From NCBI GenBank assembly GCA_019634165.1, contig JAHQVT010000012.1:243528-307527 (forward strand): DNA of 64,000 bases. The letters are read 5' to 3'. Below are positions 17,140-27,439 of this stretch, piece by piece. Under the pieces are notes generated by a model. That model ran no database searches and was not told the origin of the DNA. It saw only the letters and a list, made by a program, of their open reading frames with translations. The stretch comes from Rhodospirillales bacterium. Its GTDB lineage: Bacteria > Pseudomonadota > Alphaproteobacteria > Rhodospirillales > Thalassospiraceae. The position numbers and the translations under genes were made by a program. Position 1 is the stretch's first letter; every line of letters begins with the position of its first letter.

Positions 17140-18392
17140 CAATTACCCTCGTACCAAATGCGATACAAAGCACCGGCAAGATCATCAGAAACAATGATCG
17201 AACCATCGCGCAATTGGGCAACATCAACTGGACGGCCTAGATATTCTTCATTCTCGTCGATCCAGCCTTCGGCAAAAGGCTCGGTCGTGGCATTTCCTTC
17301 GGCATCAATGAAGGTCACCATCACACGTGCCCCAACCGGGGTTGTGCGGTTCCACGATCCATGCTGGGCTGAGAAGATTGCATTCTTGTATTTGGCCGGG
17401 AACATCTTGCCTGTGTAGAAGCTCATGCCAAGGTCGGCTGCATGGGCAACCGTTTCAACGGCTGGCATAACCACGTCATATGGTACTTCTTGTCCGGCAT
17501 ACTCGTTGGTGCGAACGTCACCGCCCCCATACCAAGGGTGGCCGAAATGCTGACCAGCAGCGGTTTGACGGTTGATTTCACCTGGTGGAATATCATCCCC
17601 CATGCCATCAACCTGATTATCCGTCCACCACAGTTCGCCGGTTTCGGGGTGGAAGTCGTGACCGACAGAGTTACGCACCCCATAGGTATAAACTTCGCGA
17701 CCTGTCCCGTCGGTATTGATGCGGATGATCCCGCCAATGCCAACCTCGCGGTAAAGATCAAGTTTGTCTGCCGGGGCAACGTTAAACGGCTGCCCAAGCG
17801 AGATATAAAGTTTGCCATCCGGGCCGATTCTGCAAACGCGGGCCGTGTGGTTATAGCTTTCTTCTGATGGTGGAACCAGTTCGCCCTGTTTAACAACGTT
17901 AAACGCTGCAACATCCGGGCTTTCATAGAAGAATTCAGCGGCTGGGAAGATCAGAACACGGTTCTGTTCGGCGATATAAAGCATCCCGTCAGGTGAAAAG
18001 CATGGGCCGTTCGGAATGGCAAAGCGCAGCGACGGGGCAAAGTCCTTTACCTCGTCAGCGACCCGGTCCTTGTTACGATCAGTAACCGACCAGACCTTGT
18101 CTTTGCGTGTGCCGACAAAGGTCACAACGCCTTGCGGGCCAACGGCAATGTGCCTAGCGTCCGGAACCACGGCATAAAGCCCGATTTTAAAACCGTCTGG
18201 AAGCTTGATGCCTTCAAGGGTCTTTTTGATCCCTTCGGCATAATCGCCGCCTTGTTCAATAACGGTAAATTCGGTCGTTCCGGTGGATTGGAAGTTTGAT
18301 AGTTTTTCAAGATTGTCCGGTGCTGGTGCTTGCGCATAGGCGGTTCCGGAGATGGCGAGGGCAATGCTCGCCACGATTAGGCGCTTAGTCAT
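17139..18392 (-). CDS. Exported PQQ-dependent sugar dehydrogenase (sorbosone/glucose dehydrogenase family)
   Basis: ATG 18392 follows GGGAGGACTACGTA and opens a 417-residue protein with a signal peptide (ending GTAYAQA). The six-bladed propeller signatures seen are GVRNSVGHDFHPETGELWW, TDNQVDGMGDD, HAADLGMSFYTG and QHGSWNR; the HxxxG/FHP and W residues fit the GSDH/sorbosone dehydrogenase family. It should oxidise sugars or related alcohols in the periplasm using PQQ. PQQ synthesis genes are not in the window. It is followed by the overlapping cytochrome c. Confidence 0.88.
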   Translation of the reverse strand: MTKRLIVASIALAISGTAYAQAPAPDNLEKLSNFQSTGTTEFTVIEQGGDYAEGIKKTLEGIKLPDGFKIGLYAVVPDARHIAVGPQGVVTFVGTRKDKVWSVTDRNKDRVADEVKDFAPSLRFAIPNGPCFSPDGMLYIAEQNRVLIFPAAEFFYESPDVAAFNVVKQGELVPPSEESYNHTARVCRIGPDGKLYISLGQPFNVAPADKLDLYREVGIGGIIRINTDGTGREVYTYGVRNSVGHDFHPETGELWWTDNQVDGMGDDIPPGEINRQTAAGQHFGHPWYGGGDVRTNEYAGQEVPYDVVMPAVETVAHAADLGMSFYTGKMFPAKYKNAIFSAQHGSWNRTTPVGARVMVTFIDAEGNATTEPFAEGWIDENEEYLGRPVDVAQLRDGSIIVSDDLAGALYRIWYEGN

Positions 18393-18543
18393 TACGTAGT
18401 CCTCCCGATTGTCGCGGATGCCATTTGCCAGCATCCGTGCCGCACCAGCACAGATTGCGGGCGCAGCTTGTGCTAATAGCATTGCGCACAATCGGAAGGA
18501 TCGTCTAGGTTGATTTCACGATGTGGAATTGTATTTATTTGGT

Positions 18544-18831
18544 TTATTTGCTCGCGGCGCTTTTAAATTCCGCTGGGGTCATGGTTTTGAGCGCAAGCGC
18601 ATGAACCCGATCTTTAAGCAGTTCATTCAGTGCGCCATAGACCAACCGTTGACGGTTCACGCGGTTTTTACCGTCAAACTTATCGGAAACCACCAGTACG
18701 GAAAAATGGGACTCGCCGCGCGGGTCTGCACCCGAATGACCAGCATGTTTTGACGAATCGTCGATGATTTGCAGTTCTGTTGGTGCGAATTCCGCGCTTA
18801 GGATTTCGCGAATCTGATTGGCTACCTGCAT
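18544..18831 (-). CDS. bolA: BolA family protein
   Basis: A 95-residue protein starting at ATG 18831. The BolA fold signature is clear: DDSSKHAGHSGADPRGESHF, then VLVVSDKF and RQRLVYGALNELLKDRVHAL. BolA proteins bind monothiol glutaredoxins through His and are linked to Fe-S handling and stress. It is divergent from a J-domain gene, the usual alphaproteobacterial layout. Confidence 0.93.
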   Translation of the reverse strand: MQVANQIREILSAEFAPTELQIIDDSSKHAGHSGADPRGESHFSVLVVSDKFDGKNRVNRQRLVYGALNELLKDRVHALALKTMTPAEFKSAASK

Positions 18832-18991
18832 GGTAAGGGCCTCTATTGTCTTGGGATGTGTGCAGATCACTGCAAAAAAGAAACTCTATGTTCCGTTCTG
18901 GCATGCGATGGCAGTTTTTCAAGCCTTTTATCGCATTTAATCGACCCGTATGATATTGCGAGCTTCGACTTTTCAGAGCATATAGACGCAG

Positions 18992-19642
18992 ATGAACCGC
19001 GGACACCGTAATAAGCGTAAGACACTTTACCATGAAAACCCCATCCTGCCCGATTGCGATTGGCCGGAATGTCAGGGGCATGGGGAGTTTCGCGCGCCCA
19101 AAGATCGGAAGCTGAGCGAGTATTATCAATTCTGTCTGGAGCATGTACGCGAGTACAACAAATCCTGGAATTACTATGAAGGGATGAAGGCCGAAGACAT
19201 CGAAAACGATATGCGCCGTGATACCCACTGGCAACGTCCAACTTGGCAGTTCGGGCATATTCGTGGATCGAAAAAGCCGTTCAACTTTAAGTTCAAAGAT
19301 GGGTTTGGCTTCTTTAATGAAGACGGCGATCAAAGCCATCATGGTCCGGGTGCAGAGGCCGATGCACGCGCAGAACGCCAACGCAAAAGCGAAGAAGCCC
19401 AGCGTCGTGCAGGTGCCCTTGGTATGCCAAGCGAACAGCAACAGGCCATGGCAACGCTTGATCTTGGCTGGCCGTTTACCCGTGATGAGCTGAAAGCCAA
19501 ATACAAAGCGCTTTCAAAGAAATATCACCCCGATGCAAACGGTGGGGATAAAACAGCAGAAGAGCGGTTCAAAATGATCAGTGCTGCTTATACGTCATTG
19601 ATGCGTTACATCCGTGATCTTGAAGCCAAAGTAACGCTTTAA
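18992..19642 (+). CDS. J-domain (DnaJ-like) protein
   Basis: A 216-residue cytoplasmic protein with a C-terminal J domain (about 158-212): ELKAKYKALSKKYHPDANGG holds the HPD motif that stimulates DnaK. The N-terminal half (CDWPECQGHGEFRAP, CLEHVREYNKSWNYYEGM) carries conserved Cys and aromatic residues typical of the alphaproteobacterial bolA-linked J proteins. It has no Gly/Phe or zinc-finger regions of true DnaJ. Confidence 0.92.
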   Translation: MNRGHRNKRKTLYHENPILPDCDWPECQGHGEFRAPKDRKLSEYYQFCLEHVREYNKSWNYYEGMKAEDIENDMRRDTHWQRPTWQFGHIRGSKKPFNFKFKDGFGFFNEDGDQSHHGPGAEADARAERQRKSEEAQRRAGALGMPSEQQQAMATLDLGWPFTRDELKAKYKALSKKYHPDANGGDKTAEERFKMISAAYTSLMRYIRDLEAKVTL

Positions 19643-19842
19643 TCTGCTTCCAAACCCCATCAAAATTTGATCAATCTGTTTGCAGATTACGTATGGCGAA
19701 TGTCTGATCGACAGAACCTTTTGCGGTAATAGAGATTTTTTGCGTATCTTCCCTTTGAGGCACGCGACTTAGCCGCTATTAATGAGCAAGTTTAATGAAA
19801 CGACCGCGCCACCCGTGTCGGTCCGAAAATACGCGAGTACTT

Positions 19843-20850
19843 ATGAGCCAAGGTTACGAAGCGACCGGTGTTGCAGCGGAACATCCGCTTGATGCACCAG
19901 ATACCACCATTTCCGTACGCGAGACGTTTGGAATTGATGTGGATATGGAAGTCCCGGCATTCAGTCAGGGCAGTGAGCACGTGCCGGTCGCAGATCCGAC
20001 CTATCGTTTTGACCGTGACACCACACTGGCAATTTTGGCGGGCTTTGCCCACAATCGCCGCGTGATGATCCAAGGTTATCATGGCACGGGGAAGTCAACC
20101 CATATCGAACAGGTTGCTTCGCGTCTGAATTGGCCGTGTGTGCGTGTAAACCTTGATAGTCACATCAGCCGTATCGACCTGATCGGCAAGGATGCGATTG
20201 TTTTGCGCGATGGCAAACAGATCACGGAATTCCGCGAAGGCATTTTGCCTTGGGCGCTTAAACGTCCTGTTGCGATGGTGTTTGATGAATATGATGCCGG
20301 TCGCCCTGACGTCATGTTCGTGATCCAGCGCGTTTTGGAAGTCGATGGTAAGCTGACATTGCTTGACCAGAACAAGGTCATCCACCCGCATCCGAATTTC
20401 CGCCTGTTTGCAACGTCAAACACGGTTGGTCTGGGTGATACCACCGGGCTGTATCATGGTACGCAGCAGATCAATCAGGCGCAAATGGACCGTTGGTCGA
20501 TCATCGCAACCCTGAACTATCTTTCGGTTGCGGATGAAACCAATATTGTTGTTGCCAAGGTTCCGGCATTCGACACCCCCGAAGGCCGCGAGAAAATCGA
20601 AGCAATGGTTGCACTGGCCAACCTGACCCGTCAGGGGTTCATTGCCGGTGATATTTCGACCGTGATGAGCCCGCGTACGGTGATTACGCTGGCTGAAAAC
20701 GCCAAGATTTTTAATGATATTTCCTATGCCTTCCGCGTGACGTTCTTAAACCGTTGCGATGAAGTCGAACGACCGATTTTGGCGGAATACTATCAGCGTT
20801 GCTTCGGTGAAGACCTGCCGGAAGAAGCCATCAATGTCATGGTGCGCTAA
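19843..20850 (+). CDS. cobS: Cobaltochelatase subunit CobS
   Basis: An AAA+ subunit of the aerobic cobaltochelatase that inserts Co2+ into hydrogenobyrinate diamide with CobN and CobT. Seen: TVSVRETFGID-like start (ISVRETFGIDVDM), GYHGTGKSTHIEQVA (Walker A), FDEYDAGRPDVMFVIQR (Walker B) and SPRTVI. ATG 19843 gives 335 residues, near the family length; ATG 19795 in the same frame would add 16 basic residues. It is followed three bases later by cobT. Confidence 0.94.
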   Translation: MSQGYEATGVAAEHPLDAPDTTISVRETFGIDVDMEVPAFSQGSEHVPVADPTYRFDRDTTLAILAGFAHNRRVMIQGYHGTGKSTHIEQVASRLNWPCVRVNLDSHISRIDLIGKDAIVLRDGKQITEFREGILPWALKRPVAMVFDEYDAGRPDVMFVIQRVLEVDGKLTLLDQNKVIHPHPNFRLFATSNTVGLGDTTGLYHGTQQINQAQMDRWSIIATLNYLSVADETNIVVAKVPAFDTPEGREKIEAMVALANLTRQGFIAGDISTVMSPRTVITLAENAKIFNDISYAFRVTFLNRCDEVERPILAEYYQRCFGEDLPEEAINVMVR

Positions 20851-20853
20851 GGC

Positions 20854-22827
20854 GTGTCCTTAAAGCAAATTGGCGAGCTGGTCCCACAAGCGAGTAGTAC
20901 GATGAAGAATGATGAGGCTCTTTCCGGGTTCTTGCGCGGCACGGCAGCGACGTTTCGTGCGCTTGCCGGCCGCAATGATCTGGAAGTCGGCTTTGTCAAA
21001 GGCGGGCGTCCGGGGGGGTACGGCGAACATGTGCGTTTGCCGATGCCCAAACAAACAATGCCCAAGGATGAAGTTGCAGATCTTCGCGGTGTTGCCGATG
21101 GCTGGGCGCTTAAGATGCGCCACCATGACGTGGCCCTGCACGCCAAGCGCATGCCCGAAACCGCCGAGGCACAGGCGGTTTACGATGCGCTTGAAACCGC
21201 ACGCTGCGAAGCCGTGGGATCGCGCTATTTTCCTGGCGTGCGCAAAAATCTGCGCGACCACGCCGAACAAGATTGCCATGCCAAAAACTATCATCGTCTG
21301 ACCACACGCGAAGATGCCCCGTTTGCGGATGCAATCGCAATGCTGGCGCGTGAAATATTTACAGGCGAACCCGCCCCGGAATCTGCCCGTCCGTTGATTG
21401 ATTTGTGGCGTGCCCACATCGAAGAAAACGCTGGTTCGGATTTATCGGAACTTGTTGATGTTCTTGATGATCAGGATGCCTTTGCGCGTGGAATGCGCCG
21501 GTTGCTTGATCATCTTTCTTTGGAAGATGATCTTGATGATGCCCCGCCTGAACAGGAAGGCGAGGACGACGAGGAAAAAGAAGGCGAAAACGATCCTGAA
21601 CAGGAAGATATGGAAAGTCAGGGCGGCCAGCAGGGCCAGAATGATGATTCCGAACCTGATGGCAGTGATCAACAGCAAGAAGCTGGTGCCGAAGACGCTG
21701 AAGCAGGTGAAGGCGATATTGACGATCAGCAACTAGAAGCGATGTCGCAGGAAGAACAACCTGCCGGGCCGGGTGAACAGCCAGAGTTTGATGGTCGGAA
21801 CGAGCCGGTCGAACGTGGCTATGAGCCTTTTACGCGCGAGTTCGACGAAGTTGTTACTGCCGACGAACTTTGTGAAAATCTGGAATTGTCGCGCCTGCGT
21901 GCAATGCTTGATAAGCAACTTGCCAATCTTCAGAACGTGGTTTCACGGCTTGCCAACCGGTTGCAGCGCCGCCTGATGGCGCAGCAAAACCGCGGTTGGG
22001 ACTTTGACCTTGAAGAAGGCATTCTTGATGCGGCCAAACTTGCGCGGATCGTATCAACCCCTTCGACCTCGCTGTCATTCAAGCAGGAACAGGATACCAA
22101 TTTCCGCGATACGGTTGTGACCCTGTTGATTGATAATTCCGGTTCCATGCGTGGCCGTCCGATTACAATTGCGGCCCTATCAGCAGATATTCTTGCCCGG
22201 ACGTTGGAACGCTGTGGGGTGAAGGTCGAAATTCTTGGCTTTACCACCCGTCAGTGGAAAGGCGGACAATCGCGCGAACGTTGGGTTGAAAGTGGCAAGC
22301 CGCCGAAACCTGGACGTCTGAACGATCTGCGTCATATCATCTATAAAGCCGCCGATACGCCGTGGCGTCGTGCGCGCAAAAACCTTGGTTTGATGCTGCG
22401 CGAAGGGTTGCTTAAAGAAAACATTGATGGCGAAGCACTTTTGTGGGCGCATGATCGATTGTTGGGGCGCTCAGAACAACGACGTATCATGATGGTGATT
22501 TCCGATGGCGCGCCGGTTGATGATTCAACTCTGTCGGTGAATTCGGGCAATTATCTTGAACGTCATTTGCGCGAAGTCATCGGCATGATCGAAAACCGAT
22601 CCCCGGTGGAGCTGATGGCAATTGGTATCGGCCATGATGTGACGCGTTATTATCGCCGGGCGGTGACGATCAACGATCCAGAAGAACTTGGCGGTGCGAT
22701 GTTGCGTGAACTTTCTGATCTGTTTGATGAACAGGGCGCGCGCCAGCCAAAACGTCCGTTGCGCCACGTTCCAGCAGATAACACCCAGCCGCGCGATCGT
22801 GCAGCAGGCGACCGCGACCGTTGGTAA
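20854..22827 (+). CDS. cobT: Cobaltochelatase subunit CobT
   Basis: About 657 residues if the GTG at 20854 is used; ATG 20902 (MKNDEALSG) is an alternative. The layout is typical: an N-terminal helical part, a very acidic Glu/Asp/Gln linker at about 228-315, and a C-terminal VWA domain from about 420 with [15 protein letters not shown] and [13 protein letters not shown]. It partners CobS as a chaperone-like complex. CobN is not in the window. Confidence 0.93.
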   Translation: MSLKQIGELVPQASSTMKNDEALSGFLRGTAATFRALAGRNDLEVGFVKGGRPGGYGEHVRLPMPKQTMPKDEVADLRGVADGWALKMRHHDVALHAKRMPETAEAQAVYDALETARCEAVGSRYFPGVRKNLRDHAEQDCHAKNYHRLTTREDAPFADAIAMLAREIFTGEPAPESARPLIDLWRAHIEENAGSDLSELVDVLDDQDAFARGMRRLLDHLSLEDDLDDAPPEQEGEDDEEKEGENDPEQEDMESQGGQQGQNDDSEPDGSDQQQEAGAEDAEAGEGDIDDQQLEAMSQEEQPAGPGEQPEFDGRNEPVERGYEPFTREFDEVVTADELCENLELSRLRAMLDKQLANLQNVVSRLANRLQRRLMAQQNRGWDFDLEEGILDAAKLARIVSTPSTSLSFKQEQDTNFRDTVVTLLIDNSGSMRGRPITIAALSADILARTLERCGVKVEILGFTTRQWKGGQSRERWVESGKPPKPGRLNDLRHIIYKAADTPWRRARKNLGLMLREGLLKENIDGEALLWAHDRLLGRSEQRRIMMVISDGAPVDDSTLSVNSGNYLERHLREVIGMIENRSPVELMAIGIGHDVTRYYRRAVTINDPEELGGAMLRELSDLFDEQGARQPKRPLRHVPADNTQPRDRAAGDRDRW

Positions 22828-22840
22828 AAGTGGGGTTGAT

Positions 22841-23680
22841 GTGACCACCACGACAAGATTTGCACCAAGCCCAACTGGATATCTTCATCTTGGCCATGCG
22901 GCCTCTGCCTTGTTTTGTGTAAAACAGGCGGGGCCGGATGGCCGATTTTTATTACGGATCGAAGATATTGACCAAACCCGGTGTCGTCCGGAATTTCTGG
23001 CGGCGATTTATGAAGACCTTGCGTGGTTGGGATTAAGCTGGGAAGAGCCGGTTCGGGTTCAGTCCGAACACTTTTCCGACTATCAGCGCGTTTTAGATCG
23101 CTTAGCTGACATGGGGTTGCTTTATCCATGTTTTTGTACGCGCAAGGATATTCAGGCCGAGGTTGCCCGTATTGGCAACGCGCCGCATGGTCCAGATGGT
23201 GCGCTTTATCCCGGAACCTGTCGGCATTGCTCGGAAAATGAACGGGCTGAGCGGATTGAGTCCGGAGAAAGCTATGCGCTGCGCCTTGATATGGGGCGTG
23301 CGATCAAACAGGTTGGGCAGGAAATGGTCTGGTTTGATCGCGGGGCAGGTAAGCAGATCGCGACCCCGCAAATCTTTGGTGATGTCGTCTTGGCGCGCAA
23401 AGATACCCCAACCAGTTACCATCTATCGGTAACCCATGATGATCACCTTCAAGGCATTACTCTTGTCACGCGCGGTCAGGATTTATTCTTTGCCAGCCAC
23501 CTGCATCGATTGTTACAGGAATTGCTGGGCTTTGACGTGCCGGAATATCATCACCATGGTCTTCTGACGGGACCGGACGGCAAACGTTTCGCCAAGCGCG
23601 ACAAATCAAAGACTTTGCGCTCAATGCGCGAAAAGGGGCTTTCGCCCAAGAGCGTCATTTCCCAAGCAGGTCGGCTTTGA
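22841..23680 (+). CDS. gluQ: Glutamyl-Q tRNA(Asp) synthetase
   Basis: GTG 22841 after TGGGGTTGAT opens a 279-residue truncated GluRS-like enzyme that attaches glutamate to queuosine in tRNA-Asp. Seen: RFAPSPTGYLHLGHAASAL (HIGH box), RIEDIDQTR, zinc ligands CFCTR and YPGTCRHC, and KRFAKRDKSKTL (KMSKS-like). There is no anticodon-binding domain, as expected. The start lies 13 bases past the cobT stop; the open frame inside cobT is not the true N-terminus. Confidence 0.93.
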   Translation: MTTTTRFAPSPTGYLHLGHAASALFCVKQAGPDGRFLLRIEDIDQTRCRPEFLAAIYEDLAWLGLSWEEPVRVQSEHFSDYQRVLDRLADMGLLYPCFCTRKDIQAEVARIGNAPHGPDGALYPGTCRHCSENERAERIESGESYALRLDMGRAIKQVGQEMVWFDRGAGKQIATPQIFGDVVLARKDTPTSYHLSVTHDDHLQGITLVTRGQDLFFASHLHRLLQELLGFDVPEYHHHGLLTGPDGKRFAKRDKSKTLRSMREKGLSPKSVISQAGRL

Positions 23681-23843
23681 TGATCGCGGGATGGCTTGTG
23701 CTGTAAGGTGGCTTTTTTCCTAAAACAGTGTGCTGGCATTTTCCAAAACCCTTGGTTCTCTTATTATATTCTCATTGGCGCAGCGTATTACGTGTGTATA
23801 GGATGGTTTATGTAAGCGATGAGATCAAAGGCAGAAAGACCAG

Positions 23844-25910
23844 ATGGAAAGGCAAGCCAGTTTGGTCAGGAAAATCGGAAGCCGATTTGTTGATCCCGAA
23901 ATAGCGTTGTTAGCCGGTGAAGAATTGACCGGGAAGGTTCGGCGCGACCTGCTTGATCTGGCATATCGTAATAACTGGGCAAACATCCTGGTTAATCTTT
24001 CAGTCGGTGGCGGTTTTATTTTGGTGTTCTGGGCGCAAGACAATCTGTCAGCTGCCTTGATGATCTGGTACGCCGTGGTGACGGTTTTATGTGTCGTGCG
24101 TCTTTGGGGGAATTATCTGTATCGGCGCGCACGCATGGGGATCAGCGAACTTCAGGCGGATGATTTTCAGCGCTGGCATTTTCGCTATGTCATTGGCGTC
24201 CTGACGGCAGGTTTCCTTTGGTCGGTGGTTTGCATTGTTCAAATTCCGATAGTGCAAGGCGAAAGCCAGTTTTTGACCATGATCATCATTGCCGGGCTTG
24301 CTGGTGGTGCGGCGGGCATTCTTGCCCCAATGTTGCTGGTTGGGCGCATTTATTTGATTGCGTTGCTGGTGCCGCCCGCCGTGACCCTGACCTTAATGTC
24401 CGAGCCGAACTACATTCTTGCCTTTATGGGGCTTATTTTCCTGATCGTAATGTTGGTGACCCATCAAAATAACCATGCTGTGCTGTTTCGTTCTTTGGTT
24501 CTGAAGCATCAACATGATGATCTGGTCGAAGATCTTAGGCAGAAAAACCGCATTACAGAAAACTGGAATGCCACGCTTGAAGCCAGTGTGGAAAAACGTA
24601 CCAAAGAGCTTAGAAACCTTGTCGTGCATGATACTTTAACCGGGCTTTTGAACCGGGATGGTATTCATGAATGGTTCGAAAATATGCAGCGTTCGGGCGA
24701 TGAGCTAGATTTTGCTGTTCTGTTTATCGATCTGGATCATTTCAAACAAATCAATGACGGGCTTAGTCACGCAATTGGCGATGAAGTTCTACGTGCTGTA
24801 AGCAATCGTTTGCGTGAACATATTGATGATCAGCATGCTGTGGGTCGTTGGGGCGGCGATGAATTCCTGATGGTTTTGGCGGAGACAAAAGAAGAGCTGC
24901 ATGGCTTGGTCGATGCGACAATTCAGAAAGCACAATATGCCGTCAATCAGCCGATCAATATCTCAGGGCATACACTTCATGTTGGGTTTAGTACCGGGGT
25001 TGCGTTTGCCACCAAAGATAACCCCGGTATTTCCGAGCTGATCCATTGGGCCGATTTGGCCGCGGCAGAGGTCAAGCGGTCTGGGCGCGGAGCGGTGCAT
25101 AACTATGACAATTTGCTTCTGATAGAACAGGAACGCCGTCTTGCGATTAACCAAGCTTTACGCCGTGCATTAAGCGCCGAAGAATTTCATATTCAGTATC
25201 AACCGGTCATTAAGGCAAAGGGTGGTGCCGTTCTTTCATATGAAGCACTTTTGCGCTGGAACAGTGGCGAACTTGGGTTTGTTCCACCCGATGAATTCAT
25301 TCCGATCGCCGAAGAAAGTGCGCTGATCGTTGATATCGGTGAGTGGGTCCTTCGTGAGGCGTGTAAAGCCATTCAAAATTGCGATGATATTGCTGCGCAG
25401 ACGAAAGTTGCGGTCAATGTTTCGATCCGTCAAATCATCGTGCCGGGTTTTGCTGAAATGGTCGAACGCATCCTTGTCGACACCGGGTTGTCAGCCAGAC
25501 GGTTGGTGCTTGAAGTTACCGAATCCATCTTTGAAAAACGCCAGACAGTTCAGATTTCCGATGTGCTCGCGCAGCTTCATGACATGGGAATAGAAATCCA
25601 TATTGATGATTTCGGCACCGGGTATTCATCACTGTCGCGTCTTCATCAAATCAAGATTGATGCGGTTAAGATCGACAAATCGTTTGTTTTAAAGATGGAT
25701 GAAAATGCGCGTGTCGTGATTGAAGGTGCGATTTTGATCGCCCATCGTTTTGGTTTGAAAGTGATTGCCGAAGGTGTCGAGACAGAAGATCAGCGCAAGA
25801 TGCTTGATGCCATGGGCGTTGACGCCCATCAGGGATATTTCTTTGCCCGCCCCGGCAAGATCCCGTGTCCTAACCGCCATTGGCAGATCGACGAGGTGTC
25901 AGGCGTATAA
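23844..25910 (+). CDS. Membrane GGDEF-EAL cyclic-di-GMP enzyme
   Basis: A 688-residue inner-membrane protein. About six hydrophobic helices at residues 45-215 form an uncharacterised sensor, then a coiled-coil (about 225-260). GGDEF follows (about 265-425: DTLTGLLNRDG, FIDLDHFKQIND, WGGDEF intact), then EAL (about 435-675: YEALLRW, EVTESIF, IDDFGTGYSSL, KIDKSF, AEGVET). Both active sites look complete, so it may be bifunctional. Monocistronic. Confidence 0.94.
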   Translation: MERQASLVRKIGSRFVDPEIALLAGEELTGKVRRDLLDLAYRNNWANILVNLSVGGGFILVFWAQDNLSAALMIWYAVVTVLCVVRLWGNYLYRRARMGISELQADDFQRWHFRYVIGVLTAGFLWSVVCIVQIPIVQGESQFLTMIIIAGLAGGAAGILAPMLLVGRIYLIALLVPPAVTLTLMSEPNYILAFMGLIFLIVMLVTHQNNHAVLFRSLVLKHQHDDLVEDLRQKNRITENWNATLEASVEKRTKELRNLVVHDTLTGLLNRDGIHEWFENMQRSGDELDFAVLFIDLDHFKQINDGLSHAIGDEVLRAVSNRLREHIDDQHAVGRWGGDEFLMVLAETKEELHGLVDATIQKAQYAVNQPINISGHTLHVGFSTGVAFATKDNPGISELIHWADLAAAEVKRSGRGAVHNYDNLLLIEQERRLAINQALRRALSAEEFHIQYQPVIKAKGGAVLSYEALLRWNSGELGFVPPDEFIPIAEESALIVDIGEWVLREACKAIQNCDDIAAQTKVAVNVSIRQIIVPGFAEMVERILVDTGLSARRLVLEVTESIFEKRQTVQISDVLAQLHDMGIEIHIDDFGTGYSSLSRLHQIKIDAVKIDKSFVLKMDENARVVIEGAILIAHRFGLKVIAEGVETEDQRKMLDAMGVDAHQGYFFARPGKIPCPNRHWQIDEVSGV

Positions 25911-26029
25911 GACCGTCATAGCAACAACGCTGCAAGTGGCTACCACAAGATGGCAGATGGCTTGGTCCAATGCTTTTCCGAGTTTAGCTTGAGGGGCGGT
26001 CATGTTTATCAAGATGACTACCAATAGAA

Positions 26030-26060
26030 ACAGCCTGCCACACATGTGCGGCAGGCTGTT
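26030..26060. terminator. Bidirectional intrinsic terminator
   Basis: A perfect 11-bp stem AACAGCCTGCC/GGCAGGCTGTT with a 9-nt loop, A-rich before and T-rich after. It lies between the convergent GGDEF-EAL gene and the small membrane protein gene, and can serve both. Confidence 0.85.
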
Positions 26061-26088
26061 TTAGAAACCGTTCTGTTGGGTCCTGACC

Positions 26089-26277
26089 CTAGCGGCTGAA
26101 ATCAATCAGGATAAGAAAGCTTACCGGCACAAGGGCCAGTGCCACGTAAATCCAGAAAGAGGCCACAGGGATGCCAAAATGGGCCAGAACATACCCAGCG
26201 AGATAAAGGGCTAGGCCGACTACAGCGACCAGCAGGATGCCCAAAAGTGGCAAAGATACATTGCTATCTGTTTTCAT
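26089..26277 (-). CDS. Small two-helix membrane protein
   Basis: A 62-residue protein starting at ATG 26277. Two hydrophobic helices (about 10-31 and 38-58) are separated by HFGIPVASF, and it ends DFSR. A short polar N-terminus and the shared terminator downstream support a real gene. No known family recognised; function unknown. Confidence 0.6.
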   Translation of the reverse strand: MKTDSNVSLPLLGILLVAVVGLALYLAGYVLAHFGIPVASFWIYVALALVPVSFLILIDFSR

Positions 26278-26772
26278 GGCCCGTCATGCTCCCAAAGCGG
26301 ATTTTTTAACTCATGGTGCTGAAGATACCATATCTATGCTCGCGAGTGTTTTGATCCGTATCAATCTGGGGTGAGGCATATGGATCTGCCGTCAGACTGC
26401 CATCATGGGGAATCTGCCCAGAAGGGGGAGAATCGATCAGGAAACAGAAATTATTTGCCCATTTTGATCAAATCAGACGGAGAATCGGCAGGCTCATCGG
26501 TTGCCAAAGTGGGAAATTGTGTTTGAAATGGCGGTTCGATATTATCGCTCCGGTTTGGAAAGTCGTGGATTCCGTGCGGTTGAGTTGGGTAAAATACGAC
26601 CCACACCACGGATTAATGCGAAAACACCTCTGATAAGCGGTTTTGTCGCAGATTTCAGTTGATGAAGGCTTGACGACATTGGTTAGAGACGGTAATAACC
26701 CGGCTCCAAGCGCGGGCCTGCATGTTCAGGCCAAGCGTCCTTTTGCGAATTTATAGACCAGGAGATCAGGTC
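26278..26772. other. Intergenic region with rpmB promoter and leader
   Basis: A 495-bp gap. Only its last 100 bases can be interpreted: a sigma70-type promoter (26670-26698), then a leader hairpin GGCCTG-catgtt-CAGGCC (26715-26732), then the rpmB ribosome site. The rest shows no ORF or repeat that I can support. Confidence 0.5.
26670..26698 (+). promoter_or_regulatory. Candidate sigma70 promoter for rpmB
   Basis: TTGACG, a 17-nt spacer, then TAATAA, ending 74 bases before the rpmB start. The -35 is strong; the -10 is only partial. Confidence 0.5.
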
Positions 26773-27066
26773 ATGGCACGTCGCTGCCCGGTATCCGGCA
26801 AAGGCGTTTTGGTCGGCATGAATGTGAGCCACGCCCACAATCGTACCAAACGTCGTTTCCTCCCGAACCTTCAGCCGACTTCGCTGCTTAGTGAGTCGCT
26901 CGGTCGTTCGGTGCGTATGCGTCTGACCACCAATGCTGTCCGCACCATCGAAAAACGTGGTGGTCTGGATGCGTATCTGCTCAGCACTGCAAATGCAAAG
27001 CTGCCAGCAGATTTGGTGAAAATCAAACGCCAGGTCGCTAAAGCTGTTGAAGCAAAAGCTGCCTAA
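26773..27066 (+). CDS. rpmB: 50S ribosomal protein L28
   Basis: A 97-residue ribosomal protein starting at ATG 26773 after AGGAGATCAGG. Seen: MARRCPVSGKGVLVGMNVSH, then NRTKRRFLPNL and VRMRLTTNAVRTIEKRGGLD, all typical of alphaproteobacterial L28. Its own promoter and terminator flank it. Confidence 0.97.
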   Translation: MARRCPVSGKGVLVGMNVSHAHNRTKRRFLPNLQPTSLLSESLGRSVRMRLTTNAVRTIEKRGGLDAYLLSTANAKLPADLVKIKRQVAKAVEAKAA

Positions 27067-27439
27067 TTCAGGCTTCTGCTTTACAGACAGATTTTACGAG
27101 GGCTCGCTTCTGGCGGGCCTTTCGTTTTTCTGACCTATATGGTTTGGTTTCAAACCACGAGAATAGCTGCGCCATTTTTAATGGGCAGCTTTTTTTGTGC
27201 CTTGCGAGATAAGCGATGTTTAGGAGTCGCAAGGGATGCGTTGCCCAATGATCGGCAAAACGCGACTCGCCAGAACACGGTCTTTGCGCTTTTGCGAAAT
27301 TGGTCTATACTTTTCTCTATTAGTGGTTTAGTCGCCGGGTTGTCTGGTTTGGTGAAACGTCATGATATGTTCATCACACGCAAATAGCGGACCTGCTAAA
27401 TAAAGCAAGCGACTCGGTAAACACGGTGGAGCGGATGGT
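27067..27439. other. Intergenic region after rpmB
   Basis: It holds the rpmB terminator near its left end. An open frame at 27139-27387 has no ribosome site, no recognisable motif and atypical composition, so I do not call it. Nothing else is visible. Confidence 0.5.
27099..27129 (+). terminator. rpmB intrinsic terminator
   Basis: AGGGCTCGC pairs with GCGGGCCTT through two G-T wobbles over a short loop, followed by TTCGTTTTT. Confidence 0.75.

Noticed and set aside
19643-19842. Possible cobalamin riboswitch before cobS
   Set aside because: The gap is short and I see no B12-box-like core or long paired leader.
27139-27387. 82-codon frame between rpmB and the HNH gene
   Set aside because: No ribosome site, no motif, Arg/Cys-rich composition unlike neighbouring genes.
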